64,000 nt of DNA from Streptacidiphilus fuscans (lineage in GTDB: Bacteria; Actinomycetota; Actinomycetes; Streptomycetales; Streptomycetaceae). A model generated the notes under the pieces. It saw only the letters and a list, made by a program, of their open reading frames with translations, made no database searches and had not been told where the DNA came from. The stretch lies in contig NZ_JADPRT010000027.1 in NCBI RefSeq assembly GCF_015690355.1, positions 1 through 64,000 of the forward strand, read 5' to 3'. The stretch's first letter is position 1. Each line of letters starts with the position of its first letter. A program made the translations under genes and the position numbers. Below, in pieces: positions 56,441-64,000 of the stretch.

Positions 56441-58657
56441 GTGGAAGACAACACCATGCACGAGGCCGTGGCCGTCATCGACAACGGCAGCTTCGGCACC
56501 CGCACCATCCGCTTCGAGACCGGCCGCCTTGCCAAGCAGGCCGCCGGTTCGGCGGTCGCTTATCTCGACGACGACACCATGGTCCTCTCCGCGACCAGTG
56601 CGTCGAAGCAGCCGAAGGAGCACTTCGACTTCTTCCCGCTGACGGTCGACGTCGAGGAGCGGATGTACGCCGCCGGGCGCATCCCCGGCAGCTTCTTCCG
56701 CCGTGAGGGCCGTCCCTCCGAGGACGCCATCCTCACCTGCCGCCTGATCGACCGCCCGCTGCGCCCGTCCTTCGTCAAGGGCCTGCGCAACGAGATCCAG
56801 GTCGTCGTGACGGTCATGGCGCTCAACCCCGACCACCTCTACGACGTGGTCGCCATCAACGCCGCCTCCGCCTCCACGCAGCTGGCGGGCCTGCCCTTCT
56901 CCGGCCCGATCGGCGGCGTCCGCGTCGCGCTGATCCGTGGCCAGTGGGTCGCCTTCCCGACGCACAAGGAGCTGGAGGAGGCCGTCTTCGACATGGTCGT
57001 CGCCGGTCGCGCCCTCCCGGACGGCGACGTCGCGATCATGATGGTCGAGGCCGAGGCCACCGACAAGACCATCGAGCTGGTCAAGGGCGGCGCCACCGCG
57101 CCGACCGAGGAGGTCGTGGCCGCCGGCCTCGAGGCCTCCAAGCCGTTCATCAAGGAGCTGTGCCGGGCGCAGGCCGAGCTGGCCGCCCACTCGGCCAAGC
57201 CGACCACCGAGTTCCCGGTCTTCCTCGACTACCAGGACGACGTCCTGGAGGCGCTGACCGCCGCGGTCAAGGACGAGCTGGCCCAGGCCCTGACCATCCC
57301 CGGCAAGCAGGCCCGCGAGGCCGAGCTGGACCGCGTCAAGGACCTCGCCGTCGAGAAGCTCCTGCCGGAGTTCGAGGGTCGCGAGAAGGAGATCTCCGCC
57401 GCGTACCGCGCGCTGACGAAGAAGCTGGTCCGCCAGCGCATCGTCAAGGAGAAGGTCCGCATCGACGGCCGTGGCATCACGGACATCCGCACCCTGGCCG
57501 CCGAGGTCGAGGTCGTCCCGCGCGTCCACGGCTCGGCGCTGTTCGAGCGCGGCGAGACCCAGATCCTGGGTGTCACCACGCTGAACATGCTCCGGATGGA
57601 GCAGCAGCTCGACACGCTCTCCCCGGAGACGCGCAAGCGCTACATGCACAACTACAACTTCCCGCCGTACTCCGTCGGTGAGACGGGCCGCGTGGGCTCG
57701 CCGAAGCGCCGCGAGATCGGCCACGGCGCGCTGGCCGAGCGTGCGCTGCTCCCGGTCCTGCCGACCCGCGAGGAGTTCCCCTACGCGATCCGTCAGGTCT
57801 CCGAGGCGCTGGGCTCCAACGGCTCGACCTCGATGGGCTCGGTCTGCGCCTCGACCATGTCGCTGCTGAACGCCGGTGTGCCGCTGAAGGCCGCCGTCGC
57901 CGGTGTCGCCATGGGTCTGATCTCCCAGGAGATCGACGGCGAGACGCACTACGTCGCGCTCACCGACATCCTCGGCGCCGAGGACGCGTTCGGCGACATG
58001 GACTTCAAGGTCGCCGGTACGAAGAACTTCGTCACCGCGCTCCAGCTCGACACCAAGCTCGACGGCATCCCCGCCTCGGTCCTGGCCGCCGCGCTGAAGC
58101 AGGCCCACGACGCGCGTCTGCACATCCTCGACGTGATGAACGAGGCGATCGACGTTCCGGACGAGATGTCCCCGAACGCGCCGCGCATCATCACGATCAA
58201 GATCCCGGTGGACAAGATCGGTGAGGTCATCGGCCCCAAGGGCAAGATGATCAACCAGATCCAGGAGGACACCGGCGCCGAGATCACCATCGAGGACGAC
58301 GGCACGATCTACATCGGTGCGGCGGACGGCCCGGCGGCCGACGCGGCGCGGAACACGATCAACCAGATCGCCAACCCGACCATGCCGGAGGTCGGCGAGC
58401 GCTACCTGGGCACCGTGGTGAAGACCACGACCTTCGGTGCGTTCGTCTCCCTCATGCCGGGCAAGGACGGCCTGCTGCACATCTCGCAGATCCGCAAGCT
58501 TGCCGGCGGCAAGCGCGTGGAGAACGTCGAGGACGTGCTGCCGGTCGGCACCAAGGTCCAGGTCGAGATCGCGGAGATCGACCCGCGCGGCAAGCTCTCG
58601 CTGATCCCGGTCATCGAGGGCGAGGAGGCGGCTGACGCCGCCACCGACGCTGAGTAG
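56441..58657 (+). CDS. pnp: polyribonucleotide nucleotidyltransferase (PNPase)
   Basis: 738 residues from GTG 56441 with AAGAAGGAG upstream; this start gives the family's usual VIDNGSFGTRTIRFETGRLA beginning (in part). Two RNase PH domains joined by an all-alpha domain, then a KH domain (KIGEVIGPKGKMINQIQE) and an S1 domain (GTVVKTTTFGAFVSLMPGKDG, in part). It degrades RNA 3' to 5' by phosphorolysis; in streptomycetes it also adds 3' tails. A ~340-nt leader precedes it. Confidence 0.97.
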   Translation: MEDNTMHEAVAVIDNGSFGTRTIRFETGRLAKQAAGSAVAYLDDDTMVLSATSASKQPKEHFDFFPLTVDVEERMYAAGRIPGSFFRREGRPSEDAILTCRLIDRPLRPSFVKGLRNEIQVVVTVMALNPDHLYDVVAINAASASTQLAGLPFSGPIGGVRVALIRGQWVAFPTHKELEEAVFDMVVAGRALPDGDVAIMMVEAEATDKTIELVKGGATAPTEEVVAAGLEASKPFIKELCRAQAELAAHSAKPTTEFPVFLDYQDDVLEALTAAVKDELAQALTIPGKQAREAELDRVKDLAVEKLLPEFEGREKEISAAYRALTKKLVRQRIVKEKVRIDGRGITDIRTLAAEVEVVPRVHGSALFERGETQILGVTTLNMLRMEQQLDTLSPETRKRYMHNYNFPPYSVGETGRVGSPKRREIGHGALAERALLPVLPTREEFPYAIRQVSEALGSNGSTSMGSVCASTMSLLNAGVPLKAAVAGVAMGLISQEIDGETHYVALTDILGAEDAFGDMDFKVAGTKNFVTALQLDTKLDGIPASVLAAALKQAHDARLHILDVMNEAIDVPDEMSPNAPRIITIKIPVDKIGEVIGPKGKMINQIQEDTGAEITIEDDGTIYIGAADGPAADAARNTINQIANPTMPEVGERYLGTVVKTTTFGAFVSLMPGKDGLLHISQIRKLAGGKRVENVEDVLPVGTKVQVEIAEIDPRGKLSLIPVIEGEEAADAATDAE

Positions 58658-58700
58658 TACATGCACTCTGCGGCCCGGCTCTACCGTTCAGGTGGGGTCG

Positions 58701-58740
58701 GGCCGCAACCATGCACCGCCCCTGGGTAGTGCAACCATCC
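58701..58740. repeat. remnant related to the small inverted-repeat family
   Basis: GCCGCAACCATGCACC then GCCCCTGGGTAGTGCAACCATC keeps the 'CGCCCCTGG-N-TGCAAC' end of the elements at 30891 and 53947, without the long arms. It lies between pnp and the M16 peptidase gene. Confidence 0.4.
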
Positions 58741-58753
58741 AAAGGAATTCAGA

Positions 58754-60112
58754 GTGACCCAGCCGACGGCTCAGGACCAGCGTCCCGGGACGACCAAGAC
58801 CCTGCTCAAGGGCATCGACGGTGCTGGAACCGTGCGACGAACGGTCCTTCCCGGCGGGCTGCGGGTGGTCACGGAAACGCTGCCGACCGTCCGGTCCGCC
58901 GCCTTCGGGATCTGGGTCGGAGTCGGGTCGCGCGACGAGACCCCCGTGCTCAACGGGGCGACGCACTACTTGGAGCACCTGCTCTTCAAGGGCACCAAGA
59001 CGCGTTCCGCGCTGGACATCTCCTCCGCGCTCGACGCGGTCGGCGGTGAGATGAACGCGTTCACCGCCAAGGAGTACACCTGCTACTACGCGCGGGTGCT
59101 CGACCGCGACCTGCCGTTGGCCGTCGACGTCGTCAGCGACATGCTGACCTCCTCGCTCGTGCGGCAGGAGGACATCGACACCGAACGTGACGTCGTCCTC
59201 GAAGAGATCGCGATGACCGAGGACGACCCGGGCGACGTGGTCCACGACCTCTTCGCCAAGGTGCTCTACGGCGAGTCCCCGCTCGGGCGGCCCGTCCTCG
59301 GGACCGTCGACACGATCAACGCGCTGACCCGGGACCAGGTCTACGGCTTCTACCGCCGTCGCTACCGGCCCGAGAACCTCGTCGTCGCCGCGGCAGGGAA
59401 CGTCGACCACGCCAAGGTGGTCCGCCAGGTCCGCCGCGCGTTCGAGAGCGTGGACGCGCTGGGCCGGGCGGAGACCGCGCCGGCCGCGCCGCGTGGCGGG
59501 ACGCGGGCGCTGAAGACCGCGGGCAAGGTGGAGATACTCGACCGTCCGACCGAGCAGGCGCACCTGGTGCTCGGCATGCCCGCCCTGGCCCGAAACGACG
59601 ACCGGCGCTGGGCGCTGGGCGTGCTCAACGCGGCCCTCGGCGGCGGGATGAGCTCGCGGCTGTTCCAGGAGGTCCGGGAGAAGCGCGGGCTGGCCTACTC
59701 GGTCTACTCGTACACCTCGGCGTACGCCGACTCCGGCCTCTTCGGCATCTACGCCGGCTGCCAGCCGAAGCGGGTCGAGGAGGTCCTGGGGATCTGCCGC
59801 GAGGAGCTGGCGAAGGTCGCCGAGCACGGCATCACCGACGAGGAGCTCAAGCGCGCCGTCGGCCAGATGTCCGGCTCGACCGTGCTGGGCATGGAGGACA
59901 CCGGCTCGCTGATGTCCCGCGTCGGCAAGGCCGAGCTCTGCTACGGCACCCACCTCTCCGTCGACGAACTGCTCGGCAAGATCGCCGCCGTGACGCTCGA
60001 CGACGTCCGGTCCGTGGCCACCGAGGTGCTCGGTGGATTCCGGCCCTCGCTCGCCGTGATAGGACCGGTGGCGGGGAAGCGCGCCGCGCGCCTCACCGAG
60101 GCCATGCAGTGA
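58754..60112 (+). CDS. M16-family zinc peptidase
   Basis: 452 residues from GTG 58754 (AAAGGA upstream). The inverted zinc motif H71-Y-L-E74-H75 in NGATHYLEHLLFKGTK, then ERDVVLEEI with the third ligand, and the C-terminal half with GGGMSSRLFQEVREKRGLAYSV (in part), the R/Y pair of processing-peptidase-like M16 enzymes. It is probably cytoplasmic, without a signal peptide. Gene order pnp-M16-dapB is standard in actinobacteria; the substrate is not known. Confidence 0.92.
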   Translation: MTQPTAQDQRPGTTKTLLKGIDGAGTVRRTVLPGGLRVVTETLPTVRSAAFGIWVGVGSRDETPVLNGATHYLEHLLFKGTKTRSALDISSALDAVGGEMNAFTAKEYTCYYARVLDRDLPLAVDVVSDMLTSSLVRQEDIDTERDVVLEEIAMTEDDPGDVVHDLFAKVLYGESPLGRPVLGTVDTINALTRDQVYGFYRRRYRPENLVVAAAGNVDHAKVVRQVRRAFESVDALGRAETAPAAPRGGTRALKTAGKVEILDRPTEQAHLVLGMPALARNDDRRWALGVLNAALGGGMSSRLFQEVREKRGLAYSVYSYTSAYADSGLFGIYAGCQPKRVEEVLGICREELAKVAEHGITDEELKRAVGQMSGSTVLGMEDTGSLMSRVGKAELCYGTHLSVDELLGKIAAVTLDDVRSVATEVLGGFRPSLAVIGPVAGKRAARLTEAMQ

Positions 60113-60158
60113 CCGGTTGGAACAGCGCGACCGGCCTGAACGTGACCGGCCTGAACCA
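60111..60158. repeat. tandem repeat starting in the M16 stop codon
   Basis: GACCGGTTGGAACAGCGC (60111-60128), GACCGGCCTGAACGT (60129-60143) and GACCGGCCTGAACCA (60144-60158): three related units, the last two with a 15-bp period. Confidence 0.65.
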
Positions 60159-60183
60159 GACACTTAGCTAGGAGCCACTGCAC

Positions 60184-60942
60184 ATGAGCACGCCGCTGCG
60201 GGTCGCCGTCGTCGGTGCCAAGGGCCGGATCGGCTCGGAGGCTGTTCGCGCCGTCGAGGCCGCCGAGGACCTGGAGCTGGTCGCCGCGCTGGGACGCGGG
60301 GACAGGCTGGAGACGCTGGTCGAGACCGGCGCCCAGGTCGTCGTCGAACTCACCCACCCCGACGCGGTGATGCGCAACCTGGAGTTCTGCACCGCCCAGG
60401 GCATCCACGCCGTGGTCGGCACCACCGGCTGGACCGAGGAAAGGCTCGCCCAGCTGGAGACCTGGCTGGCCGCCTCGACGGGCACCGGCGTGCTGATCGC
60501 ACCGAACTTCTCCATCGGCGCGATCCTGACCATGCGCTTCGCGCAGCAGGCTGCCAAGTTCTTCGAGTCGGTCGAGGTCATCGAGCTCCACCACACCAAG
60601 AAGGCCGACGCGCCGAGCGGCACCGCCACGCGTACCGCGCAGCTGATCGCCGCCGCGCGGGCCGAGGCCGGGCTGCCGCGGCAGGACGACCCGACCACGC
60701 ACGGCCTCCCGGGCGCGCGCGGCGCGGACGTGGACGGCGTGCCGGTGCACGCGGTCCGGCTGCGCGGTCTGCTGGCGCACCAGGAGGTGCTCTTCGGCGG
60801 CGAGGGCGAGACGCTGACGATCCGTCATGACTCGCTGCACCACAGCTCGTTCATGCCGGGCATCCTGACCGGTGTGCGCCGGGTGGTGGACGTTCCCGGA
60901 CTCACCTTCGGGTTGGAAAAGTTCCTGTTCGAAGGGGAGTGA
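60184..60942 (+). CDS. dapB: 4-hydroxy-tetrahydrodipicolinate reductase
   Basis: 252 residues from ATG 60184 (GGAG 9 nt upstream). NAD(P)-binding VVGAKGRIGSE, GTTGW, and the catalytic/substrate block ELHHTKKADAPSGTA. It reduces the DapA product in lysine and diaminopimelate synthesis; dapA itself begins at 63163 in this window. Next gene 8 bp downstream. Confidence 0.96.
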   Translation: MSTPLRVAVVGAKGRIGSEAVRAVEAAEDLELVAALGRGDRLETLVETGAQVVVELTHPDAVMRNLEFCTAQGIHAVVGTTGWTEERLAQLETWLAASTGTGVLIAPNFSIGAILTMRFAQQAAKFFESVEVIELHHTKKADAPSGTATRTAQLIAAARAEAGLPRQDDPTTHGLPGARGADVDGVPVHAVRLRGLLAHQEVLFGGEGETLTIRHDSLHHSSFMPGILTGVRRVVDVPGLTFGLEKFLFEGE

Positions 60943-60949
60943 CGCACTC

Positions 60950-61399
60950 ATGGTCGCTCGGGTGATGTACTTCGTGGTCACGCTGGCGCTGCTGGTGGGC
61001 CTGGCGGTGGTCGCGGTGACCGGCGGCCAGCTGATGGCGAGCGGGCAGGCCACCGGCATCGGGATCGGCATCTCGGCCGAGGTGCTGGTCGGGCTGGCGC
61101 TCTGGTTCGTCTGGAAGACGTTCCGCTTCGGCCGGGACAGCCAGCGGCTCTCCCGGATCCTGGAGGCCGAGGGCGGACTGCCGGTCGACGAGCTCAAGCA
61201 CACCCCGGGCGGCGGCATCGACCGCGACTCGGCCGACGCGGTCTTCGCCAAGCGCAAGGCCGAGACGGAGGCGTCGCCGGAGGACTGGCGCAGCTGGTTC
61301 CGGCTGGCCGTGGCCTACGCGGACGCGCGGGACACGCCGCGCGCCCGCAAGGCGATGGAGCGCGCCATCAAACTCCAGCACGAGGCTGCGGCACGCTGA
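60950..61399 (+). CDS. small membrane protein with TPR-like tail
   Basis: 149 residues from ATG 60950 (GAAGGGGAGTG upstream), 8 bp after dapB. Two membrane helices at ~5-27 and ~33-52, then a cytoplasmic helical tail; WRSWFRLAVAYADARDTPRARKAMERAI (in part) reads like one TPR-type helix pair. I do not recognise a named family. Co-transcription with dapB is likely. Its last 32 bp overlap the convergent GNAT gene. Confidence 0.78.
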   Translation: MVARVMYFVVTLALLVGLAVVAVTGGQLMASGQATGIGIGISAEVLVGLALWFVWKTFRFGRDSQRLSRILEAEGGLPVDELKHTPGGGIDRDSADAVFAKRKAETEASPEDWRSWFRLAVAYADARDTPRARKAMERAIKLQHEAAAR

Positions 61400-61970
61400 C
61401 GCCCGCTCCAGCCCCGACCGACACGGTCAGGGAGTAGCGCAGCTCCTGGAGCACCGCCCCGGCCAGTTGCAGGTCGGTGCGGCCGCCGTCCGGCCGCCAG
61501 CCGTGGCGCTCGTAGAAGCGGCGCGCCTGGTGGTTCTCCTCCAGCACCCACAGCGTCAGTTCGGCGTACCCGTCGGCGGCGAGCGCCTCGGTCGCGGCGG
61601 CCAGCAGCCCTGCGCCCGCGCCGGTGAACCAGGCGTCGGGGTGCACGTAGAGGGCGTAGACCTCCCCGAAGCCCCCGCGACGGCCGCCGGCGACCTCCAC
61701 GGACGGCCGCTCCGGGCCTGCCAGCACGAAGCCGACGACCTGGGCCGAGTCCTCGGCCCCCAGGGCCGCCTCGACGACCAGGAAGTGGTCCCGGTCGGGG
61801 AGCGCGGCCAGGTACTCCTTCATGCGCGGGAGCGCCGCCCCGGGGTCCAGCCCGTCCAGATAGGCGGGCGGGACCAGTCCGGCGTAGGCCGCGCGCCAGG
61901 AATCCACGCGTACCCGAACCACCTGGGCCAGATCGTTTTCAGCGGCCGTACGGACCGTCAACGTCCTCAT
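61368..61970 (-). CDS. GNAT-family acetyltransferase
   Basis: 200 residues from ATG 61970 with GGGAGGG upstream. GNAT core: VYALYVHPDAWFTGAGAGLL (in part, the acetyl-CoA loop), LWVLEENHQARRFYERHGW near the end. The loop reads G-A-G-A-G, the usual Q/R-x2-G-x-G/A pattern being slightly altered. Substrate unknown. Convergent overlap of 32 bp with the gene at 60950. Confidence 0.85.
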   Translation of the reverse strand: MRTLTVRTAAENDLAQVVRVRVDSWRAAYAGLVPPAYLDGLDPGAALPRMKEYLAALPDRDHFLVVEAALGAEDSAQVVGFVLAGPERPSVEVAGGRRGGFGEVYALYVHPDAWFTGAGAGLLAAATEALAADGYAELTLWVLEENHQARRFYERHGWRPDGGRTDLQLAGAVLQELRYSLTVSVGAGAGVSVPQPRAGV

Positions 61971-62164
61971 GAACCCTCCCCGTTCACTGACATGAGGCGG
62001 GCGAGTGTAACCGAGGAGTGGCATGTCCCGGGCAGCCGTACGCGGCCGAATGCCCCGTTCGGCGGCGTGACGGATACCCTGTTCGGCGGGTTCGCCTGGT
62101 AGTGCCGGTACCAGCATCGGCAGGCTCTCGTCATTCGACCGGAAGTGCCGCGAGGGTTGGACCC

Positions 62165-62935
62165 ATGATCGAAAGGAAACCCCCGTTGACCGACCAGACC
62201 GACGCGAGCCCGGACGCACCCGAGCCCCGCTTCCGTGACGACGTCACCGTCGAGCTGGTGCGCAGCAGCGCCGAGGACGCCGACGTGCTCTTCGCCGCCC
62301 GGGTCTCCACGGCGGGTGAGCAGTCGCTGGAGGAACTGCAGAAGGACCCGGAGCGCTCCCGCGGGCTGATCAACTTCCTGATGCGGGACCGGCACGGCAC
62401 GCCGTTCGAGCACAACTCGATGACCTTCTTCATCAGCGCGCCGATCTTCGTCTTCCGCGAGTTCCACCGGCACCGTGCCGGCTGGTCCTACAACGAGGAG
62501 AGCGGTCGCTACCGCGAGCTGCAGCCGGTCTTCTACATCCCTTCGGCCGAACGGAAGCTGGTGCAGCGCGGCCGCCCGGGGAAGTACGAGTTCTTCGAGG
62601 GCACGCCGGAGCAGCAGAAGGCCGTGACCGAGGCGATGGAGGACTCCTACCGTCAGTCCTACGCCCGCTACCAGGAGATGCTCGACGCGGGCGTCGCACG
62701 TGAGGTCGCCCGCGCGGTGCTGCCGGTCGGTCTCTTCTCCTCGATGTACGCGACGTGCAACGCCCGCTCGTTGATGCACTTCCTGTCGCTGCGCACCAAG
62801 GACGAGCGGGCCAAGGTCCCGAGCTTCCCGCAGCGGGAGATCGAGATGGTCGCGGAGAAGATGGAGCAGCTCTGGGCAGGGCTGATGCCGCTGACCCACG
62901 AGGCCTTCAACACCCATGGCCGAGTCGCGCCGTAG
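62165..62935 (+). CDS. thyX: flavin-dependent thymidylate synthase
   Basis: 256 residues from ATG 62165; TTG 62186 with AAAGGAAAC before it is an equally good start (the protein would begin MTDQTDAS). ThyX signature: HRHRAGWSYNEESGRY, with RHR at 102-104. It methylates dUMP using FAD, NADPH and methylene-tetrahydrofolate, replacing ThyA. Located before dapA as in Streptomyces. The 194-bp upstream gap shows nothing distinctive. Confidence 0.95.
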   Translation: MIERKPPLTDQTDASPDAPEPRFRDDVTVELVRSSAEDADVLFAARVSTAGEQSLEELQKDPERSRGLINFLMRDRHGTPFEHNSMTFFISAPIFVFREFHRHRAGWSYNEESGRYRELQPVFYIPSAERKLVQRGRPGKYEFFEGTPEQQKAVTEAMEDSYRQSYARYQEMLDAGVAREVARAVLPVGLFSSMYATCNARSLMHFLSLRTKDERAKVPSFPQREIEMVAEKMEQLWAGLMPLTHEAFNTHGRVAP

Positions 62936-63031
62936 GGGTTGCCGCCCCTGACCAGCTCGTCCGCGCGTTCGGCAAGATTTCCCGTATGTCCCATTTGCGG
63001 GATATCGCACCGTTCCCTAATCTCAAAGCAC

Positions 63032-63076
63032 GAGCCCCGGCGCCGCTTGAACCCCCGAGCAGGCGGCGCCGGGCTC
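63032..63076 (+). terminator. thyX terminator
   Basis: GAGCCCCGGCGCCGC pairs with GCGGCGCCGGGCTC (one bulged C), loop ~16 nt, about 95 bases after the thyX stop. Confidence 0.75.
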
Positions 63077-63162
63077 CTCGCATGTTGCCGCGTGTGTTCC
63101 TGCATGTCCTTCAGCTGGACCGACTGTGCCTGCACACTTCACGAACGAGTAGCGTTGGACAC

Positions 63163-64000
63163 ATGGCTCCGACCTCCACCCCCGAGACCCCCTTCGGCCG
63201 GGCGCTGACTGCGATGGTGACCCCGTTCACCGCCGACGGCTCCCTCGACCTCGACGGCGCCCAGCGGCTGGCCGTCCACCTGGTCGACGCCGGGAACGAC
63301 GGCCTCGTCATCAACGGCACCACCGGCGAGTCGCCGACCACCACCGACGCGGAGAAGGCAGCGCTGGTGCAGGCCGTGCTGGAGGCCGTGGGCGACCGCG
63401 CCCACGTGATCGCGGGCGTCGGGACCAACGACACCCACCACACCCTGGAACTGGCCCGCCAGGCCGAGCGCGTCGGCGCCCACGGCCTGCTCGCGGTGAC
63501 CCCGTACTACAACAAGCCCCCGCAGGAGGGGCTCTACCGGCACTTCACGGCCATCGCGGACGCCACCGGGTTGCCGGTCATGCTCTACGACATCCCCGGC
63601 CGCTCCGGTGTGCCGATCGCCACCGAGACCATCGTCCGGTTGGCCGAACACCCGCGGATCGTCGCCAACAAGGACGCCAAGGGCGACCTCGCGGCCGCGA
63701 GCTGGGGCATCGCCCGCAGCGGCCTGGCCTGGTACTCCGGCGACGACATGCTCAACCTGCCGCTGCTCGCGGTCGGCGCGGTCGGCTTCGTGAGCGTCGT
63801 CGCCCACGTGGTCACCCCGGAGCTGCGCGCCATGGTCGACGCCTTCGTCGCGGGCGACGCCGCAAAGGCCACCGAGATACACCAGCGCCTGCTCCCCGTG
63901 TTCACCGGTATGTTCCGTACGCAAGGTGTCATCACCACCAAGGCAGCACTCAACCTCCAGGGCCTCCCGGCCGGGCCGCTGCGCCTGCCGCTGGTCGAGG
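63163..64000 (+). CDS. dapA: 4-hydroxy-tetrahydrodipicolinate synthase (3' end cut by window)
   Basis: 279 codons are visible from ATG 63163; the gene runs off the window. DapA TIM-barrel blocks: INGTTGESPTT (phosphate/substrate loop), TPYYNKPPQEG with the catalytic Tyr, and VANKDAKGDL with the Schiff-base Lys. It condenses pyruvate with aspartate semialdehyde, the step before DapB. Confidence 0.95.
   Translation, partial: MAPTSTPETPFGRALTAMVTPFTADGSLDLDGAQRLAVHLVDAGNDGLVINGTTGESPTTTDAEKAALVQAVLEAVGDRAHVIAGVGTNDTHHTLELARQAERVGAHGLLAVTPYYNKPPQEGLYRHFTAIADATGLPVMLYDIPGRSGVPIATETIVRLAEHPRIVANKDAKGDLAAASWGIARSGLAWYSGDDMLNLPLLAVGAVGFVSVVAHVVTPELRAMVDAFVAGDAAKATEIHQRLLPVFTGMFRTQGVITTKAALNLQGLPAGPLRLPLVE

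Overview
The window is a high-GC chromosomal segment of an actinomycete of the family Streptomycetaceae. Evidence is the strong G/C third-position bias, frequent GTG/TTG starts, the actinobacterial 5S rRNA, thyX in place of thyA, an IF2 with a very long N-terminal domain, a WXG100/type VII secretion locus, and a gene order that (from memory) follows the Streptomyces coelicolor core region from gabT to dapA. Genus is not fixed by the sequence; a proline-rich membrane-tethered sedolisin and GATC-rich intergenic blocks are features, not proof, of a lineage outside the best-studied Streptomyces.

Layout. 1-171: 3' end of an rRNA operon (5S rRNA and terminator). 254-1740 (minus): a PAP2 phosphatase and a secreted NlpC/P60 hydrolase. 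1871-11125: a GABA/fatty-acid catabolic block: gabT (minus), a membrane-anchored VirD4-like ATPase, a PucR regulator, a succinate-semialdehyde dehydrogenase-like enzyme and a large acyl-CoA dehydrogenase. 11427-13841: a membrane-tethered S53 protease. 14074-18011: the MEP isoprenoid genes dxr and ispG flanking the site-2 protease rasP. 18186-22357: acetyltransferases, a membrane protein that looks like a histidine kinase cut off after its sensor domain, an APH(6)-type kinase and a ferritin-like lipoprotein; prolyl-tRNA synthetase, which I expect here in Streptomyces, is absent. 22502-30876: the conserved translation/transcription block rimP-nusA-ylxR-infB-ylxP-rbfA-nrnA-truB. 31148-34549: a large protein made of a trypsin-like domain without its catalytic Asp and Ser, a P-loop ATPase domain and a helical repeat tail. 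34618-35562: ribF.

35643-55660 is a type VII (ESX-like) secretion locus: an EspI-like ParA ATPase, an uncharacterised coupled gene, eccE, eccB, two WXG100 genes, mycosin, eccC and eccD. It is broken up by an amino-acid permease and by a divergent alkylsulfatase/LysR pair with an excellent LysR-type operator. EccB, C, D, E, MycP and two WXG100 substrates are all present, so the machine looks complete. 55773-64000: rpsO, pnp, an M16 peptidase, dapB, a small membrane protein, a GNAT, thyX and the 5' part of dapA.

Non-coding structure stands out. At least four intergenic gaps carry tandem repeats with different sequences but the same 16-bp period. A small inverted-repeat element with a shared core recurs in three or four spacers. 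There is an H-type pseudoknot candidate in the rpsO leader, a perfect 11-bp stem in the pnp leader, and several perfect palindromes close to start codons. All coordinates and family calls come from reading the sequence; no database search was run.
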